Source of the DNA: Enterococcus sp. BWB1-3
GTDB lineage: Bacteria > Bacillota > Bacilli > Lactobacillales > Enterococcaceae
Assembly: GCF_016745275.1 (NCBI RefSeq)
Contig: NZ_JADOEP010000004.1
Coordinates: 124,001-188,000, forward strand
Length of the DNA stretch: 64,000 nt
Direction: 5' to 3'
Shown: piece after piece, positions 62,928 through 64,000 of the stretch
Layout of the letters: each line of letters opens with the position of its first letter
Numbering within the stretch: the stretch's first letter is position 1
Notes under the pieces: generated by a model
Told to the model about the DNA's origin: nothing
Databases searched by the model: none
What the model saw: the letters and a program-made list of their open reading frames with translations, nothing else
Made by a program: the position numbers and the translations under genes

Positions 62928-63059
62928 CTAGTGTTCCTTGACAATTTTCGTATAGTCCGACTTATTGACATAAATCACTACGATTGACTTGTCAGAGTAG
63001 ATGATACCTACCTGGTTCTTGAGATAGAATACTTCTGCTCCTGCGGTTACTCGTCGCAC
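62928..63059 (-). CDS. Possible 43-residue protein or gene remnant
   Basis: A minus-strand frame from a GTG reads RRVTAGAEVFYLKNQVGI, then SIVVIYVNKSDYTKIVKEH, with convincing protein-like composition. An AGGAG lies ten bases upstream, inside the second copy of a 23-base tandem repeat, while the start lies in the first copy. I do not recognise the family. It may be the end of a truncated gene that acquired a start from the repeat. Confidence 0.35.
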   Translation of the reverse strand: MRRVTAGAEVFYLKNQVGIIYSDKSIVVIYVNKSDYTKIVKEH

Positions 63060-63090
63060 AAAAAGCTTGCTCCTGCGGTTACTCGTCGCA
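63036..63090. repeat. Two tandem 23-base repeats
   Basis: TGCTCCTGCGGTTACTCGTC plus GCA occurs at 63036-63058 and again at 63068-63090 with nine bases between. A related TGCTCGTCGCATG lies at about 50027. Only two copies exist, so this is not an array. Confidence 0.75.
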
Positions 63091-63111
63091 TGGAGAAGCT
63101 TTGTCACAACC

Positions 63112-63469
63112 TCTGATGAACGGCGCCATGAAGAAATTGATCGAATTATCCAGCGTTTGTATGAAGATCATTTATCTGGAAAACTGACTGATGAATGCCT
63201 TATGAAGATGAGCCAGACTTACGAGAAAAAGAACAGAATCAATTAGCTAAACCATTTCAATAGTCAAAGAGAGCCTTTCTACGTAGGAAAATCAAAGCTT
63301 AGATGTTTCACGGTTTATGGATAGAGTAAAAAAATATACTCAACTGGAAGCTCTAAACGTGGAGAGTGTTAACGAGTTACTAGATAAGAATGTGATTCAC
63401 AAGCCCGAAGGGACAAAGCGAAACCGCATCTTGACTATTGACATCTTTATCGGCAATCTGAAAGACTAA
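63112..63469 (+). pseudogene. C-terminal remnant of a large serine recombinase
   Basis: The first frame reads RRHEEIDRIIQRLYEDHLSG and KLTDECLMKMSQTYEKK to a TAG at 63244-63246. Coding then moves to another frame, with FMDRVKKYTQLEALNVESVN and ELLDKNVIHKPEGTKRN, ending IDIFIGNLKD at a TAA at 63467. These are the C-terminal motifs of large serine recombinases (Tn5397/TndX-like, including the DUF4368 region). The catalytic N-terminal domain is missing, so it is a truncated and frameshifted remnant of an integrative element. Confidence 0.75.
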
Positions 63470-63535
63470 AAAGTAAGTAGCGTTACGGTTACTCACTTAT
63501 CTGAATATTAACGATTGCTACGTGACTGGACAGCT

Positions 63536-63570
63536 AAAGCTGCTCTTTTTTGAGTACAGAGAGCCGGAAA
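63536..63570 (+). repeat. 35-base direct repeat, right copy
   Basis: Identical to 60412-60446 but without the upstream arm of the terminator hairpin. It marks the right edge of the islet, just after the recombinase remnant. Confidence 0.85.
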
Positions 63571-63657
63571 CGATATTCACAATCTGAACCCTTGATAAAG
63601 TCAGTGTTTACAGAGGTTTGTGAAAAAGTTACAATAGAGAGGAAGGGACGTGAAGAT

Positions 63658-64000
63658 TTGGAAAATGAATTAAAGGATTTGTTGCCTGAGATTTGGTGGG
63701 AGCGTTATAAAGAAACGAAGCGTGAGTTTATTAAGCTGAAAATCAGTGATAGGGGGTCACTTGATCTGGCTGCAAGCAAGGCTGGCGGTGTGGGGTATTT
63801 ACCAGTTGACCAGGACTATCCAAGAAACAGAGATACAGGGGTACCTTTGTTTTTGTTGGCTCAGATTAACTTTGAAGAGCTGCCTAAACTGGATGGATTT
63901 CCTCAAAAAGGAATTCTCAGCTTTTATGTGGATTACACAGATGATTTAATGGGTTTAGATTTCTCTGATCAAACAAATCAGATCGGTTTCAGAGTTTTGT
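63658..64000 (+). CDS. DUF1963 (YwqG-like) protein, N-terminal part
   Basis: The gene runs off the right edge of the window; 114 complete codons are visible. The sequence has DUF1963 features: ISDRGSLDLAASKAGGVGYL, then PLFLLAQINFEELP, GILSFYVDYTDDLMGLDF. The family is cytosolic and of unknown function. The start is a TTG (MENELKDLLPEIWWERY) with GAGGAAGGG about ten bases upstream. It lies just outside the repeat-bracketed islet, so it probably belonged to the original pstS neighbourhood. Confidence 0.8.
   Translation, partial: MENELKDLLPEIWWERYKETKREFIKLKISDRGSLDLAASKAGGVGYLPVDQDYPRNRDTGVPLFLLAQINFEELPKLDGFPQKGILSFYVDYTDDLMGLDFSDQTNQIGFRVL

Noticed and set aside
63036-63090. Two 23-base repeats as a possible CRISPR remnant
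   Set aside because: Only two copies with nine bases between; no spacer-length interval and no cas genes.

Overview
The window is low-GC Firmicutes chromosome and most resembles an Enterococcus or a close lactic acid bacterium. The evidence is gene order: cdsA/rseP/proS/polC; zapA/cvpA/mutS2/trxA/uvrC; gdhA next to pgi; and fhs ... lspA-rluD-pyrR-pyrP-pyrBC-carAB-pyrK-pyrD-pyrF-pyrE. PolC, PyrR attenuation and a class 1B dihydroorotate dehydrogenase with PyrK are Gram-positive traits. A dxr gene sits between cdsA and rseP, as in Bacillus and Listeria; E. faecalis is known for the mevalonate route, so the species is probably another member of the group. No rRNA, tRNA or CRISPR array was seen.

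Layout. 0-16.5 kb is housekeeping: envelope lipid and isoprenoid genes, regulated proteolysis, prolyl-tRNA synthetase, replicative polymerase, cell division and DNA repair. 16.6-24.9 kb is accessory: an XRE/membrane-protein pair and a PadR/DUF2812 pair, each with a visible autoregulatory operator, then an ABC exporter, a LacI repressor divergent from a 6-phospho-beta-glucosidase, and two copies of a non-coding MITE-like repeat. 24.9-34.8 kb carries a divergent DXS-like enzyme, a HI0933-type flavoprotein, gdhA, pgi, a cold-shock protein and fhs. At 34.9-35.3 kb there is no gene but a strong, cre-overlapped promoter, a foldable RNA and a terminator. 35.4-49.9 kb holds lspA, rluD and the complete de novo pyrimidine operon behind a PyrR-binding attenuator.

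49.9-64 kb is again accessory. It holds a third and larger copy of the repeat element and an alpha-carbonic anhydrase with a LysR regulator. Next is a six-gene cassette of small helical proteins (one with a WXG motif), a lipoprotein and a lipase-fold protein, which looks like a type VII secretion effector module of the 'lipase first, helical domain last' kind. Then come hisC, an aminotransferase and a lone pstS with PhoP-box-like repeats. The right end carries an islet bracketed by a 35-bp direct repeat that copies the tail of the pstS terminator. The islet holds a lipoprotein, a secreted papain-fold cysteine protease and a broken large serine recombinase.

How the genes work together: dxr and possibly the DXS-like enzyme feed isoprenoid synthesis; pyrR to pyrE form one transcription unit making UMP from carbamoyl phosphate; gdhA, pgi, fhs and the 6-phospho-beta-glucosidase serve central metabolism. 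The strongest candidates for undescribed biology are the type VII-like lipase cassette, the structured RNA at 34.93-35.31 kb, and the repeat-bracketed protease islet.
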